This document shows positions 1-8,845 of a DNA stretch of 32,621 nt, piece after piece. The first letter of the stretch is position 1. Every line of letters starts with the position of its first letter. The DNA comes from Candidatus Omnitrophota bacterium. Its GTDB lineage: Bacteria; Omnitrophota; Gorgyraeia; Zapsychrales; Zapsychraceae. Below the pieces are notes generated by a model. It ran no database searches, was not told the origin of the DNA, and worked only from the letters and a program-made list of their open reading frames with translations. A program made the translations under genes and the position numbers. The stretch is taken from NCBI GenBank assembly GCA_020053475.1, contig JAGVNC010000055.1, positions 1 to 32,621 on the forward strand, read 5' to 3'.

Positions 1-76
1 GCTCAAATCGTTCAATCTCAAAGAAAGGAGCTTTTTGCTAAAATCTTTCAATCAAACTGAACTCTCTTACTCAGGC

Positions 77-238
77 TCATCTATTGACTGGAAAAGACTG
101 CCCGTGGAGAAGGCTGTTAAAAAAAGCAACCGTCGTTTCGTGGGATGTAAACAGCATGACGCTAACGCATCCTAAATGAAGCAAGGCAAACGTTAGCCCC
201 ACCGCTAATCCCATTTTCTTAACATTAATGGAATCCAT
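77..238 (-). CDS. short DUF5676-like membrane protein, probably truncated
   Basis: A 53-residue product starts at ATG 238 behind a strong Shine-Dalgarno (AAGGAGGG, 5 nt before the start). The start lies inside the last codons of the methyltransferase gene, so the two are translationally coupled. One membrane segment is visible at about residues 9-31, followed by FFNSLLHG at 40-47. From memory of the DUF5676 family, which often sits beside metal-efflux genes, homologues carry this FFNSLLHG-type motif mid-protein and then a second membrane segment about 40 residues longer. Here the product stops at residue 53 after an unrelated tail (QSFPVNR). No other frame obviously restores the second half. 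It may therefore be a truncated last gene of the efflux operon. Function unknown. Confidence 0.55.
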   Translation of the reverse strand: MDSINVKKMGLAVGLTFALLHLGCVSVMLFTSHETTVAFFNSLLHGQSFPVNR

Positions 239-875
239 GATGCCCTCCTTTCGCCGAATCTAATTTTTTAAAATAGCAATAGATAAATTTTTGTTCCGCC
301 TTATGGGGAGTGAGGTGAACCTCATCAACAGCCTTTATCAAATCGAAAGATGAGCCCAACTCTTTCTTTAGCTTCTTGGCATCATAGCGTTCCACATTAA
401 GGCCGCTACATTTAGGAGGCCCTTCTAACGAAAAAGTAGCGATGAGCACATGCCCGCCAGGCCGAACAGCTTTTTCCATCGCTTGGATATATTTTTTCCT
501 ATCATCTGGAGACGTAAGAAAATGAAACACAGCGCGATCATGCCATAAATCATAAATAGACGGCAACTCTGCTTGAAGAATATCAGCTTCTATCCAATTC
601 ACATTTTCTGCCCGTTTTCCAAGTCGTTCTCTGGCGTAGTCCATCGCCTTAGAAGAAATATCGAGAACGGTTAAATTTTTAAACCCTTCATTCAAGAGTT
701 GATCCACAAGAATAGAGGCTCCTCCGCCCACATCAATCATTTTACAGGAATGGTCAATCTCCGTTAAAGCAATTAATTCAAGCGAAACAGTTGGATGAGT
801 TTGATACCAGCTCACCTCTGCGGACTTTTTTGCCTGATAGACGTTTTCCCAATGGTTCTTAGGATTAAAATTCAT
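225..875 (-). CDS. class I SAM-dependent methyltransferase
   Basis: The 216-residue protein has the Rossmann methyltransferase layout. An acidic strand leading into a glycine-rich loop (IDVGGGAS, about residues 47-54) binds S-adenosylmethionine, an aspartate follows at the end of the next strand (LTVLDIS), and ADIL comes later. The N-terminal HWENVYQ...VSWYQTHP signature is typical of small-molecule methyltransferases of the TehB/thiopurine-methyltransferase-like type, some of which act on metalloids or thiols; the substrate here is not known. It starts 12 nt after nhaD stops, so it is co-transcribed with the Cus efflux genes. The C-terminus (GGHHGFH) is encoded by the ribosome binding site region of the next gene and may be a recent extension. 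Confidence 0.85.
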   Translation of the reverse strand: MNFNPKNHWENVYQAKKSAEVSWYQTHPTVSLELIALTEIDHSCKMIDVGGGASILVDQLLNEGFKNLTVLDISSKAMDYARERLGKRAENVNWIEADILQAELPSIYDLWHDRAVFHFLTSPDDRKKYIQAMEKAVRPGGHVLIATFSLEGPPKCSGLNVERYDAKKLKKELGSSFDLIKAVDEVHLTPHKAEQKFIYCYFKKLDSAKGGHHGFH

Positions 876-887
876 CTTGTTCTTCTT

Positions 888-2162
888 TCATGGCGCATAG
901 ATGATCAAATAAATAAAAATACCCATCAAATAGCCGATGAAAGCAGGCCATGTAATTTTTCTTAAATACCAGAAAAAGTTGACTTTCTCCATCCCCATCA
1001 CCACCACACCCGCCGCTGACCCGATAATTAAAAGGCTCCCTCCTGTCCCCACGCTAAAGGCTAGCATCTCCCACAATTTGGAATCAACAGGATTGGCGCT
1101 TAAGGGATACATGCCGATAGCCGCCGCCGTTAAGGGGACATTGTCGATGATCGATGAAACAAGACCCATTAAAGTAACAATCAAATCCTTATTCTTCAAA
1201 TGGGTGTCCATGCCAGCAGCCAATTTTCCCAATATCCCCACTGATTCCAAAGCGGCAACGGCTAAAAGGATCCCCAAGAAAAACAGGATGCTTGAGAAAT
1301 CAACCTTCGTCAAAACATGCGGGACCTTCAAATGATCCTTTTGGTGGTTGATTAAATCTGTAATAACCCACATGATCCCCAATCCCAATAAGACTCCCAT
1401 AAATGGCGGCAGATTCGTCAAAGCCCGGAAAATAGGGACAAAGATCAGTGATCCAATGCCAAGAAAAAATACTCTCTTGGCTCCCGGCTCCAAGAGAACG
1501 TCTTCTTGGTGTGATGCTGGGACAGTCTCTCCTTTTTTGACTAAAAAAGAGAAATATATTAAGGGAACAATCAAAGAAATCAAGCTGGGCAGAAAAAGAA
1601 ATTTCATAATTTTGGCCGTCGTTACCTGTCCGCCAATCCATAACATCGTCGTTGTCACATCGCCAATGGGTGTCCACGCGCCACCGGCATTAGCGGCGAT
1701 AATAATCAAACTGGCAAAAATTAAACGGTCCTCACGCTCCGGGACCAAACGGCGCAGAAGCGAAACCATCACAATGGCGGTCGTTAAATTATCCAAAATC
1801 GAGGAGAGAAAAAACGTAATCAAAGAAACGACCCAAAGCAATTTACGTTTGTCTTTTGTTTTTATAAAGTCCGTGATGACTTTAAATCCACCGTATGTTT
1901 CAATCAACGCCACAATCGTCATCGCCCCCAGAAGAAAAATTAAAATTTGAGCGATATCATGGAGATGCCCGTTGAGTTTTTCAACCACCACATTGATATA
2001 CTCATGGATCCCGCATCGGTAAAATTCCCTCATGGAATAAAGGGCCCATAAAAAAACGCCCGTTAGAATCGCTACGGCCGCTTTATTGATATGAATGCGA
2101 TGCTCTAATGTCATCGCCAAATACCCGGTCACAAAAACAGTCATCATGAAAAATTCAATCAT
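888..2162 (-). CDS. nhaD: NhaD-type Na+/H+ antiporter
   Basis: A 424-residue polytopic inner-membrane protein of the ion transporter (ArsB/NhaD) superfamily with roughly a dozen hydrophobic segments. Family features visible are LSSILDNLTTAIVMVSLL near residues 119-136, the later SSIIDNVPLTAAAIGMYPL, and the glycine-rich GTGGSLLIIGSAAG. The two D-N-(L/V) motifs lie in the two inverted half-repeats, as expected. NhaD proteins exchange Na+ or Li+ for protons. The gene begins 6 nt after cusA stops, with AGGAAT as ribosome binding site. An Na+/H+ antiporter inside a copper/silver efflux operon is unusual; it may compensate for the protons that the RND pump brings in, which is inference. Substrate could also be another ion of the ArsB/NhaD group. 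Confidence 0.88.
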   Translation of the reverse strand: MIEFFMMTVFVTGYLAMTLEHRIHINKAAVAILTGVFLWALYSMREFYRCGIHEYINVVVEKLNGHLHDIAQILIFLLGAMTIVALIETYGGFKVITDFIKTKDKRKLLWVVSLITFFLSSILDNLTTAIVMVSLLRRLVPEREDRLIFASLIIIAANAGGAWTPIGDVTTTMLWIGGQVTTAKIMKFLFLPSLISLIVPLIYFSFLVKKGETVPASHQEDVLLEPGAKRVFFLGIGSLIFVPIFRALTNLPPFMGVLLGLGIMWVITDLINHQKDHLKVPHVLTKVDFSSILFFLGILLAVAALESVGILGKLAAGMDTHLKNKDLIVTLMGLVSSIIDNVPLTAAAIGMYPLSANPVDSKLWEMLAFSVGTGGSLLIIGSAAGVVVMGMEKVNFFWYLRKITWPAFIGYLMGIFIYLIIYAP

Positions 2163-2168
2163 ACATTC

Positions 2169-5100
2169 CTAATGTTTTTGTAATTCCGGGATAGGCAGTT
2201 TACTGACATCCACCGTGCCTAGTTTCATCTCGTAGCGCCATTTCCAGATCGCATAAATAGGCGGATAGACCAACAATTCCATGATGAAACTCGTAAATAT
2301 GCCGCCGATCATGGGAGCAGCGATACGCTTCATGACATCAGCTCCGGTTCCCATCGACCACATGATCGGAATTAATCCCATGAACATCGCCATAACCGTC
2401 ATCATTTTGGGCCGGATACGTTTGACCGCGCCGTGGACGATCGCTTCCTCAAGGTCCTCCTTCGTTCGCATCTTGCCTTGCCGAATCGCGTCATAATATG
2501 CCAAATCAAGGAAAAGCAACATGAAAACCCCGGTCTCAGCATCGAGGCCCATCAGGGCTATCATGCCCACCCAGACTGCGATGGACATGTTGTATTTCAG
2601 CAGCCACAAAAACCATATCGCGCCGACGAGCGAAAAGGGAACCGCCAACATCACAATCCCGGCCTTGATCGGCGATTTGGTATTCATGTAAAGTAAAACA
2701 AAAATGATCAATATCGTGATCGGGATGACCAGTTTCAGGCGTTCTTTCACCCTAAGCATATTTTCATACTGGCCACTCCAGACCAGAGAATAACCTGTCG
2801 GCAATTTGAGTTGCTGCGAGACCAACTTTTTTGCCTCGGTGACATAACCGCCCACATCACGGCCGGTAAGATCAACATAAACATAACCGGAAAGCATCGC
2901 ATTCTCATCACGCAGCATCGCCGGGCCAAGATTTAAATGAATATCCGCTAACTGGCCTAAGGGGATTTGGGCGCCGGACATCGTCGGCACTAATACCCGT
3001 CGTAATTTATCTATGTCATTGCGCAACTCTCTGGCATAACGCACGTTCACCGTATAACGCTCCCGGCCTTCGATGGTTGTGGTGATGGGTTCGCCGCCGA
3101 TGGCGGACATAATAATCTCTTCCACTTCGTCTATCGAAAGGTCATATCGCGCGATCTCTTCGCGCCGGATATCAAAATCAACGAAATACCCGCCGGTCAC
3201 ACGCTCGGCATAAACGGAACGCGTCCCTTTGATCCCCTTCATGATCCCTTCTAAATCCATTCCTATTTTTTCTATTTCTTTTAGATTGGCGCCATAAATT
3301 TTTATCCCGATCGGCGTACGAACTCCCGTGGTTAACATGTCAATCCTTGCTTTGATCGGCATGGTCCAGGCATTCGTGACCCCGGGGAATTTCATCTTTT
3401 GATCCAAATCATTAATAATGTCTTCCCATGTAATCCGGTCATTCCAGATAGGCCTAAAAGGCTTCTGCATAAACTCCGGCATCCAGGAATACCAGCGGTC
3501 CACCTTGCGCCACTCATGTTCCGGTTTTAATACAATAGTGGTCTCCATCATTGAAAACGGCGCCGGATCCGTCGAAGTTTCTGCCCGGCCCGCTTTACCG
3601 AAAACCCGTTCGACTTCCGGAACAGTTTTTATGATTTGATCCATCGTCTGGAGCAGCTTCTGGCTCTCGGTTACGGAAATTCCCGGAAGAGTCGTGGGCA
3701 TGTAAAGAATCGTGCCTTCATTTAACGGCGGCATGAATTCCGACCCAAGCTTGAAAAAGATCGGGATCGTTGTTAAAACCAGAATCCCGGCGGCAATAAG
3801 TGTCTGTTTGCGGTATTTCAAGGTAAATCGGCAGGCAGGTTCATAAAACTTAAACAGAACTTTGCTGATCGGATGACGTTCTTCCGGATAATATTTTCCA
3901 ATCGTCACGGTATTGAAAAGATTGGCTAACCAACGCGGACGAAAATGGATGGGGTCCATGCGGACAAAAAGCATGCGGATGGCCGGGTCGAGTGTAATCG
4001 CCAAAAACGCCGCAATGGCCATGACAAAGTTTTTGCTGAATGCCAGCGGCCTAAAAAGTCTGCCTTCTTGGTCAATCAGTGTAAAAACCGGCAGGAACGC
4101 GACCGCGATGACCAAAAGCGAAAAGAATACCGATGGGCCGACCTCTTTAATGGCGGTTAAAAGCACATCATGAAAATCCCCTTTACGGCCTCCGGCCTCC
4201 CAGAGCTGCAGCTTTTTATAAGCGTTTTCCACCTCAACGATGGCACCGTCAACCAGGACGCCGATGGAAATCGCGATCCCTGACAATGACATAATGTTGG
4301 ATGTCAGCTTCATCCCAAACATCGGGATGAAGCTTAAAAGAACAGCAATCGGGATGGTCACAATCGGAACAACTGCCGAAGGGAAATGCCAAAGAAAAAA
4401 CATGATCACCAAGCTGACGATAACCATTTCTTCAATCAACTGATGTTTCAATGTCTCCATGGATCGCTTAATCAATTCTGACCGATCATAGGTGGTGACA
4501 ATTTCCACCCCCGGAGGTAAAGACGGTTTAATGTCTTCAATCTTCGCCTTCACGCGATTAATGACGTTTAAGGCATTTTCGCCCTGGCGCATAACAATGA
4601 TGCCGCCCACCGTATCGCCCTGGCCGTCTAAATCGGAAACGCCTCTTCGCATTTCCGGCCCCAAAACAACATTCGCGACATTCTTGACCAAAATCGGCGT
4701 GCCCGAAGAGTCACTCCCTAACGAAATATTCTCAAAATCTTTTATCGATTTTGCATACCCCCGGCCGCGAACCATATATTCGGCTCCGGAAAATTCTACA
4801 ATCCTCCCACCGACATCATTGTTCCCGGTGCGAATCCGCTCGATGACCTTGACCAACGGAATCTTGTACGCCAGGAGTGCATTCGGATTGATATTCACCT
4901 GATATTGTTTCTGGAATCCACCGATTGAGGCGACCTCCGCGACTCCGGGGACACTTTGTAACCAATAACGTAAATACCAATCCTGGAAACTGCGCAATTG
5001 AGCGAGGTCATTCTGCCCGGTTTTGTCTACAAGCGCGTACTGGTAAACCCAACCCACGCCCGTTGCATCCGGCCCCATCTCGGTGCGCACACCTTCCGGT

Positions 5101-5459
5101 AATTTAGGAATAATCTTGCTTAAATATTCCAATGTGCGGCTTCGCGCCCAATAAATATCTGTTCCGTCTTGGAAAATGATATAAACATATGAAAAACCAA
5201 AATCAGAAAACCCGCGGATGGCCTTGACCTTGGGCGCGCCAAGCATCGCGGTGACAATGGGGTAAGTTACCTGATCTTCAATGATGTCCGGCGATCTGTC
5301 CCAGCGGGAATAAATGATAACCTGTGTATCGGATAAGTCAGGGATAGCATCAAGGGGAATATTCTTTATCGAATACACCGCCGCGACCATCGCGATGAAG
5401 GTAAAAATGATGATGATAAATTTATTTTTTGCGGAAAATTCTATGATTTTTTCAATCAC
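2169..5459 (-). CDS. cusA: CusA heavy-metal RND efflux pump
   Basis: A 1096-residue inner-membrane proton-driven pump of the HME-RND family. It has the N-terminal membrane helix, large periplasmic porter domains in two halves, and the motif VLVDGAIVEVENA of TM4 that carries the proton-relay acidic residues. Three methionines match the Cu(I)/Ag(I) pathway of E. coli CusA: M576 (EFMPPLNEG), M637/M638 (MMETTI) and M708 (RIDMLTTG). This argues for copper/silver rather than zinc/cobalt. The start is GTG at 5459 with GAGGA six bases upstream. It lies 15 nt after cusB and works with CusB and the TolC-type CusC to expel metal across both membranes. Confidence 0.95.
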   Translation of the reverse strand: MIEKIIEFSAKNKFIIIIFTFIAMVAAVYSIKNIPLDAIPDLSDTQVIIYSRWDRSPDIIEDQVTYPIVTAMLGAPKVKAIRGFSDFGFSYVYIIFQDGTDIYWARSRTLEYLSKIIPKLPEGVRTEMGPDATGVGWVYQYALVDKTGQNDLAQLRSFQDWYLRYWLQSVPGVAEVASIGGFQKQYQVNINPNALLAYKIPLVKVIERIRTGNNDVGGRIVEFSGAEYMVRGRGYAKSIKDFENISLGSDSSGTPILVKNVANVVLGPEMRRGVSDLDGQGDTVGGIIVMRQGENALNVINRVKAKIEDIKPSLPPGVEIVTTYDRSELIKRSMETLKHQLIEEMVIVSLVIMFFLWHFPSAVVPIVTIPIAVLLSFIPMFGMKLTSNIMSLSGIAISIGVLVDGAIVEVENAYKKLQLWEAGGRKGDFHDVLLTAIKEVGPSVFFSLLVIAVAFLPVFTLIDQEGRLFRPLAFSKNFVMAIAAFLAITLDPAIRMLFVRMDPIHFRPRWLANLFNTVTIGKYYPEERHPISKVLFKFYEPACRFTLKYRKQTLIAAGILVLTTIPIFFKLGSEFMPPLNEGTILYMPTTLPGISVTESQKLLQTMDQIIKTVPEVERVFGKAGRAETSTDPAPFSMMETTIVLKPEHEWRKVDRWYSWMPEFMQKPFRPIWNDRITWEDIINDLDQKMKFPGVTNAWTMPIKARIDMLTTGVRTPIGIKIYGANLKEIEKIGMDLEGIMKGIKGTRSVYAERVTGGYFVDFDIRREEIARYDLSIDEVEEIIMSAIGGEPITTTIEGRERYTVNVRYARELRNDIDKLRRVLVPTMSGAQIPLGQLADIHLNLGPAMLRDENAMLSGYVYVDLTGRDVGGYVTEAKKLVSQQLKLPTGYSLVWSGQYENMLRVKERLKLVIPITILIIFVLLYMNTKSPIKAGIVMLAVPFSLVGAIWFLWLLKYNMSIAVWVGMIALMGLDAETGVFMLLFLDLAYYDAIRQGKMRTKEDLEEAIVHGAVKRIRPKMMTVMAMFMGLIPIMWSMGTGADVMKRIAAPMIGGIFTSFIMELLVYPPIYAIWKWRYEMKLGTVDVSKLPIPELQKH

Positions 5460-5474
5460 GGGAATTCCTCGGTT

Positions 5475-6869
5475 CTATTGCCCAGGCTGATGTTCGGAAT
5501 GTTTCGTTGCACCTTTTAACTGGCTTTCTGAATCCACTAAAAAATTACCGCTAGTAATAACGACATCCCCTTCGTTCAATCCAGACAAAATTTCATAATA
5601 GCCTTCGGCCTTTTGTCCGACAATGACCTCGCGCGATTCCAGGACATCCCCCGGCTCGGAGAGATAAACAATTTTTCTTAATCCCGTGTCCAGAACAGCC
5701 GTTTCCGGGACAGCCAGCTTTTCACCTAGATCCACCTGGATCTTGGCGTTGATGAACATTTCGGGTTTTAATTTTCCTTCACTGTTTTCTACTTCCACCC
5801 GGACCTGATTGGTTCTCGAGGCAGCCTCCAGGACGGGATTGATCGACACCACATTGCCACTGAAAATTTCTCCCGGATAAGCAACGGCCTCCACATCCAC
5901 CTTCTGGCCCGGTTTAATAAGGCCAATCTCGTACTCATACACATCCACGTAAATCCAAATCTTGTTTTGTCCCGATGGAAGATAAAGATTTTCTTGCGCT
6001 AGACCTTGCGTTGCCAACCCGGTGATCTCTTCTTTATTCATGCCTAAGAGCAATAATTTCTTTTCAGACGCGGCCAGCAAGGACTGGGTTTGTTCTACAA
6101 CCGATGTTAACGGGCTATTTTTTGTTGCCTGGACAGTTTTTAATGTCTGCAAATATTCTTCCTGCGCTACGTAAAGTTCCGGGTCATAGGCGCTCTTGCC
6201 GAACGCCCGCACAACCTTTGCCAGATGCATTTTTTTGACCGCCTCGGTTTTAATGCCGATACGTTGCTGTTTTTCCGGACTTATATAGACCCCCTGCCCG
6301 GCACCGGGCGCAGGTATTTCTTCATAAACCGGGGCATAATCCATCCCCATGGAATCTTTCATGGGGACAGGCGATGTAACTGCGGGATCCATGGGATTAC
6401 GGTAATAAAGGATTTTAGGTTCTTTTTTTCCAGCCGCTGCCGGTTGATTGATTTCTACAACCTTTCCGTTTGCTGTTGAAATAACCTCTCCGCAGACAGG
6501 GCAGATCATTCGCTCGCCGGGTTTTAGCTTTACCTTCACATGCATAGGGCAATTTTTCATTGTGCAGTTGTGAAGGATACAGATTTCGGAAAAATCCTTT
6601 TCCGGCGCTAACCCAGCACCAGACGATGATGACCCGGCTGCTTTCGGTTTCTCTTCTTTTTTGACAAGTTTCATGCCGCAAATAATACAATCGCCCGGCT
6701 TGTCTGACGTAAAATCCGTATGCATGGGGCAATAATACACGGGCTTTGAAGGATTCTTGGCTTCAGCGCTGGCCCGGTCTTTGGACACCATAGAGCTGAC
6801 AAAAAATCCCGTTGTCAGCAATACGCCGGTAACGACGAAAATAAAAATTAAAGTTTTCTTTCTTTTCAT
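5475..6869 (-). CDS. cusB: CusB periplasmic adaptor with metal-binding N-terminus
   Basis: A 464-residue membrane-fusion protein linking CusA to the outer-membrane channel. Residues 1-28 form a signal anchor. Three small metal-binding motifs follow: a heavy-metal-binding domain YYCPMH...CIICGMKL at 45-68; a Cys/His/Met stretch at 96-128 (CILHNC, CPMH, CPVCGE); and YYRNPMDP...DSMGMDY at 155-178, the usual Cus/CusB motif. The adaptor core (barrel-sandwich, beta-barrel) runs from about 194 to 455. The central Cys-rich segment is an extra relative to E. coli CusB and could take metal from the periplasmic YHS protein of the same operon. Ribosome binding site AGAGAGG lies before the ATG. Confidence 0.93.
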   Translation of the reverse strand: MKRKKTLIFIFVVTGVLLTTGFFVSSMVSKDRASAEAKNPSKPVYYCPMHTDFTSDKPGDCIICGMKLVKKEEKPKAAGSSSSGAGLAPEKDFSEICILHNCTMKNCPMHVKVKLKPGERMICPVCGEVISTANGKVVEINQPAAAGKKEPKILYYRNPMDPAVTSPVPMKDSMGMDYAPVYEEIPAPGAGQGVYISPEKQQRIGIKTEAVKKMHLAKVVRAFGKSAYDPELYVAQEEYLQTLKTVQATKNSPLTSVVEQTQSLLAASEKKLLLLGMNKEEITGLATQGLAQENLYLPSGQNKIWIYVDVYEYEIGLIKPGQKVDVEAVAYPGEIFSGNVVSINPVLEAASRTNQVRVEVENSEGKLKPEMFINAKIQVDLGEKLAVPETAVLDTGLRKIVYLSEPGDVLESREVIVGQKAEGYYEILSGLNEGDVVITSGNFLVDSESQLKGATKHSEHQPGQ

Positions 6870-6880
6870 GATGACCTCTC

Positions 6881-8152
6881 TTATTGTCTTAATTCAGTGC
6901 CGATAGAACGCTCCAGGTCAGCCAGGGCGATTTCCAGATTCGCCAGGGCCTCAAAATATTCCATCTGGAATTCCCTTAAAGACCGCTGGGAATCGAGCAT
7001 GTCCAGGAAAGTTGTTTGATCCGACTGATAGCCGCGCTGCGCTGTTTCAAATGCTGATTGCGCCTGCGGCAAAACGCCGGCCTCATAGATATTGACCAAT
7101 CCCTTGGCTGCCATAAATTTCACATAAGCGCTGCGGGTTTCAAACACAACCATATTTTCTGCCGCCTGATATTCCGCCTCGGCGACTCGTAAATTGGCCT
7201 TGGCCTCTTTCACAAAAGAATTTTGTTTCCCGCCAAACCATAAAGGGACAGTAATTCCCGCCATCCCTGTCCATTCCCCCAGCTCACCGTTATTCTCTTG
7301 TCGTGTATATTTCACCGTAAAATCAGGAAGATATTCTTGCTTAGCTAACGTCAGATCAATCCCAGATTTTTTTAACATTTCCTGAAAAGATTTCAATTCA
7401 GGCCGGTTTTCCTTCGCTGACTTTATGATGTCCGCCTCGTTTAATTCCAGGTCCTTATTATTCTTTTCTTCCAAAGGCTCAATCACCGGATCCTCTTCTC
7501 TATTTAAAAGGGAATTTAGCATACTCTCGGTGATCTTTTTCTCCTGCTCCAACAATACCAGTTGGTTGGCGAGCTTGGAATATTCGACCTGCGCTTTTAA
7601 GGAATCCTGCTGGCTTGCCTTGTTCACCGAGTATTTTTTATTCGCGATTTCGACAAACTGATTGAGCAATTCCAGATTGTCTTTGGTCAGCGCGATTTTC
7701 TTGCTATTCAAGAATAATTGAAAATAGGATTCCTTCAATTCCTGGATGACCTTGCGCTCGGTTTCCCGATATTCCTGCTCAAAGGAATTTGCTTCTTTCT
7801 GTGCGGCCTGTTTTCTTAAGAATAATTTCGTTGGAAAAGGTATTTCCTGGGAAGCGGAAAACATCCGCATCGGGTCGGTGTTGTTCCCTATCATTCCCGG
7901 GATAATTTTGTTGTACTCATACTCGACCATAGGATCGGCCAAGCTTCGCGTCAACGTCACTCTTGCCTTGGCAGCTTCATAACGCTGCTTTGCGGCTTGA
8001 ATTTGCGGATTGTTTTGTAATACTTCCTCAACCAGGGATCCTAAAGACGCCTTCTGCGAATCTTCTGCGGGCGCTATTGTGGGATCAGCCGCGAACGCTA
8101 GCCAGACCAAAAGAGTATTGACAAGAAATAGACTAAATAATTTGTGTCTCAT
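6881..8152 (-). CDS. cusC: TolC-family outer-membrane efflux protein (CusC role)
   Basis: A 423-residue outer-membrane factor. The chosen start at 8152 gives a normal signal peptide (MRHKLF...WLAFA) behind GGAGAAGGGAC; an upstream in-frame ATG at 8233 would add 27 hydrophilic residues before the signal and lacks support. Two long alpha-helical coiled-coil repeats typical of TolC proteins are present (regions rich in ...QEYRETERKVIQELKESY... and the later ...TAQRGYQSDQTTFLDMLDSQR...), the latter a common OEP signature. Its stop is 11 nt before cusB. It forms the exit duct of the CusCBA tripartite pump. It is plain TolC-like rather than an E. coli CusC with a lipobox. Confidence 0.92.
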   Translation of the reverse strand: MRHKLFSLFLVNTLLVWLAFAADPTIAPAEDSQKASLGSLVEEVLQNNPQIQAAKQRYEAAKARVTLTRSLADPMVEYEYNKIIPGMIGNNTDPMRMFSASQEIPFPTKLFLRKQAAQKEANSFEQEYRETERKVIQELKESYFQLFLNSKKIALTKDNLELLNQFVEIANKKYSVNKASQQDSLKAQVEYSKLANQLVLLEQEKKITESMLNSLLNREEDPVIEPLEEKNNKDLELNEADIIKSAKENRPELKSFQEMLKKSGIDLTLAKQEYLPDFTVKYTRQENNGELGEWTGMAGITVPLWFGGKQNSFVKEAKANLRVAEAEYQAAENMVVFETRSAYVKFMAAKGLVNIYEAGVLPQAQSAFETAQRGYQSDQTTFLDMLDSQRSLREFQMEYFEALANLEIALADLERSIGTELRQ

Positions 8153-8202
8153 GTGTCCCTTCTCCAGGAATATCGTCTTTTTATTAATTTTTTTTGCATA
8201 CG

Positions 8203-8283
8203 TTACATGGTTTGTATTAGGCCAATATGCCACCTCGCCTTTGTAGGTGGGAATAGGATTAAGAGCATCAGGAGCATTCTCAT
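8203..8283 (-). CDS. possible 26-residue leader peptide upstream of cusC
   Basis: A 26-codon frame (MRMLLMLLILFPPTKA...) has AGGGAG seven bases before its ATG and ends 50 nt before the cusC start. The product is a bare hydrophobic segment resembling a signal peptide. It may be a regulatory leader peptide, the remains of a small secreted protein, or chance. No homologue recognised. Confidence 0.3.
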   Translation of the reverse strand: MRMLLMLLILFPPTKARWHIGLIQTM

Positions 8284-8301
8284 TTTATTACTCCCTTTGT
8301 G

Positions 8302-8322
8302 CTGAGTCTATGCCAAACTCAG
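8302..8322. promoter_or_regulatory. inverted repeat upstream of cusC
   Basis: CTGAGT and ACTCAG flank a 9-bp centre, giving a 21-bp dyad about 150 bp before cusC and 20 bp before the small leader frame. It could be an RNA hairpin in the operon transcript or an operator for a metal sensor. No -35/-10 pair was convincing nearby. Confidence 0.3.
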
Positions 8323-8342
8323 AATTTTTTTGTTTTGGTTGG

Positions 8343-8379
8343 GACGATGGGGCGAATTTTGCCCTGTCGTCACCTTTTT
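8343..8379 (+). terminator. terminator-like hairpin on the plus strand
   Basis: GACGA...TCGTC and GGGC...GCCC form a two-part stem with loop GAATTTT (8343-8371), followed by ACC and five T on the plus strand. No plus-strand gene precedes it. In the minus-strand operon transcript the same bases form a hairpin in the gap between the DUF2231 gene and cusC. Confidence 0.35.
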
Positions 8380-8385
8380 AATCCT

Positions 8386-8403
8386 CTGCCTACCGGTAGG
8401 CAG
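8386..8403. repeat. 18-bp perfect palindrome over a stop codon
   Basis: CTGCCTACCGGTAGGCAG is perfectly self-complementary. It supplies the last codons (…AYR) and the TAG stop of the DUF2231 gene. Palindromes of this CTGCC-TACC-type are known dispersed elements in some uncultivated bacterial genomes; only one copy is seen in this window. Confidence 0.5.
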
Positions 8404-8833
8404 GCTCGGCTCCGACACCGTATTCATAGACCATCCTTCCTCCATTATGCCCAGCGATGGTCACAAAAGTTGCGATGATTAAAGTAAAAATTAAAAACAC
8501 AATCCTAAACATTTTTATATTCTTCTTGAGAACCCAAAGAATAGGCAAGCTGGCTAACGATCCCCACATGGTTAATAAGGCGAAAGTCTTGTGCGTGGTT
8601 AATACAGGATGGGTTAAATGAAGATACTGCGCCTCCTGCAAACCTGTCAGAACAGCCAAAGGCGCCACCAAAGTGGCTAAAATATAAATATGCAAGGCTG
8701 TCCGATGAAGGTTGTCTTTGTTGAATACAAGACTAAGAGCCTCCAGCCCCATAGCGCTCATAAACAGCGCTATGGGAAAATGGATGAGTTTCGGATGAAG
8801 CAGGTAAATATGAAAATCTAATAATTGCCCCAT
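8390..8833 (-). CDS. DUF2231-like membrane protein
   Basis: A 147-residue protein with about four membrane segments. It begins with HPKLIHFPIALF (about residues 14-25) and later shows HPVLTTHKTFALLTMW and AGHNGGRMVYEYGVG, the conserved histidine-containing motifs of the DUF2231 family. Such proteins may bind haem or metal through these histidines, but the function is not established. It starts 12 nt after the YHS gene with AAAGGAG, and stops about 240 nt before cusC, so it belongs to the head of the metal-efflux operon. The C-terminal codons come from a palindrome, so the native end may have been slightly different. Confidence 0.8.
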   Translation of the reverse strand: MGQLLDFHIYLLHPKLIHFPIALFMSAMGLEALSLVFNKDNLHRTALHIYILATLVAPLAVLTGLQEAQYLHLTHPVLTTHKTFALLTMWGSLASLPILWVLKKNIKMFRIVFLIFTLIIATFVTIAGHNGGRMVYEYGVGAEPAYR

Positions 8834-8845
8834 CAGCCTCTCCTT

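Noticed and set aside
1-76. Left edge of the window
   Set aside because: No gene, hairpin with T-run or repeat that could be supported in these bases.
1300-1677. Second minus-strand frame inside nhaD
   Set aside because: Out of frame with the antiporter, no ribosome binding site and no recognisable domain.
1348-1950. A 200-codon plus-strand frame opposite nhaD
   Set aside because: Composition is that of an antisense shadow; it has no motif, and the minus-strand frame is a clear antiporter.
8153-8233. Upstream ATG of cusC
   Set aside because: It would put 27 hydrophilic residues ahead of a standard signal peptide.
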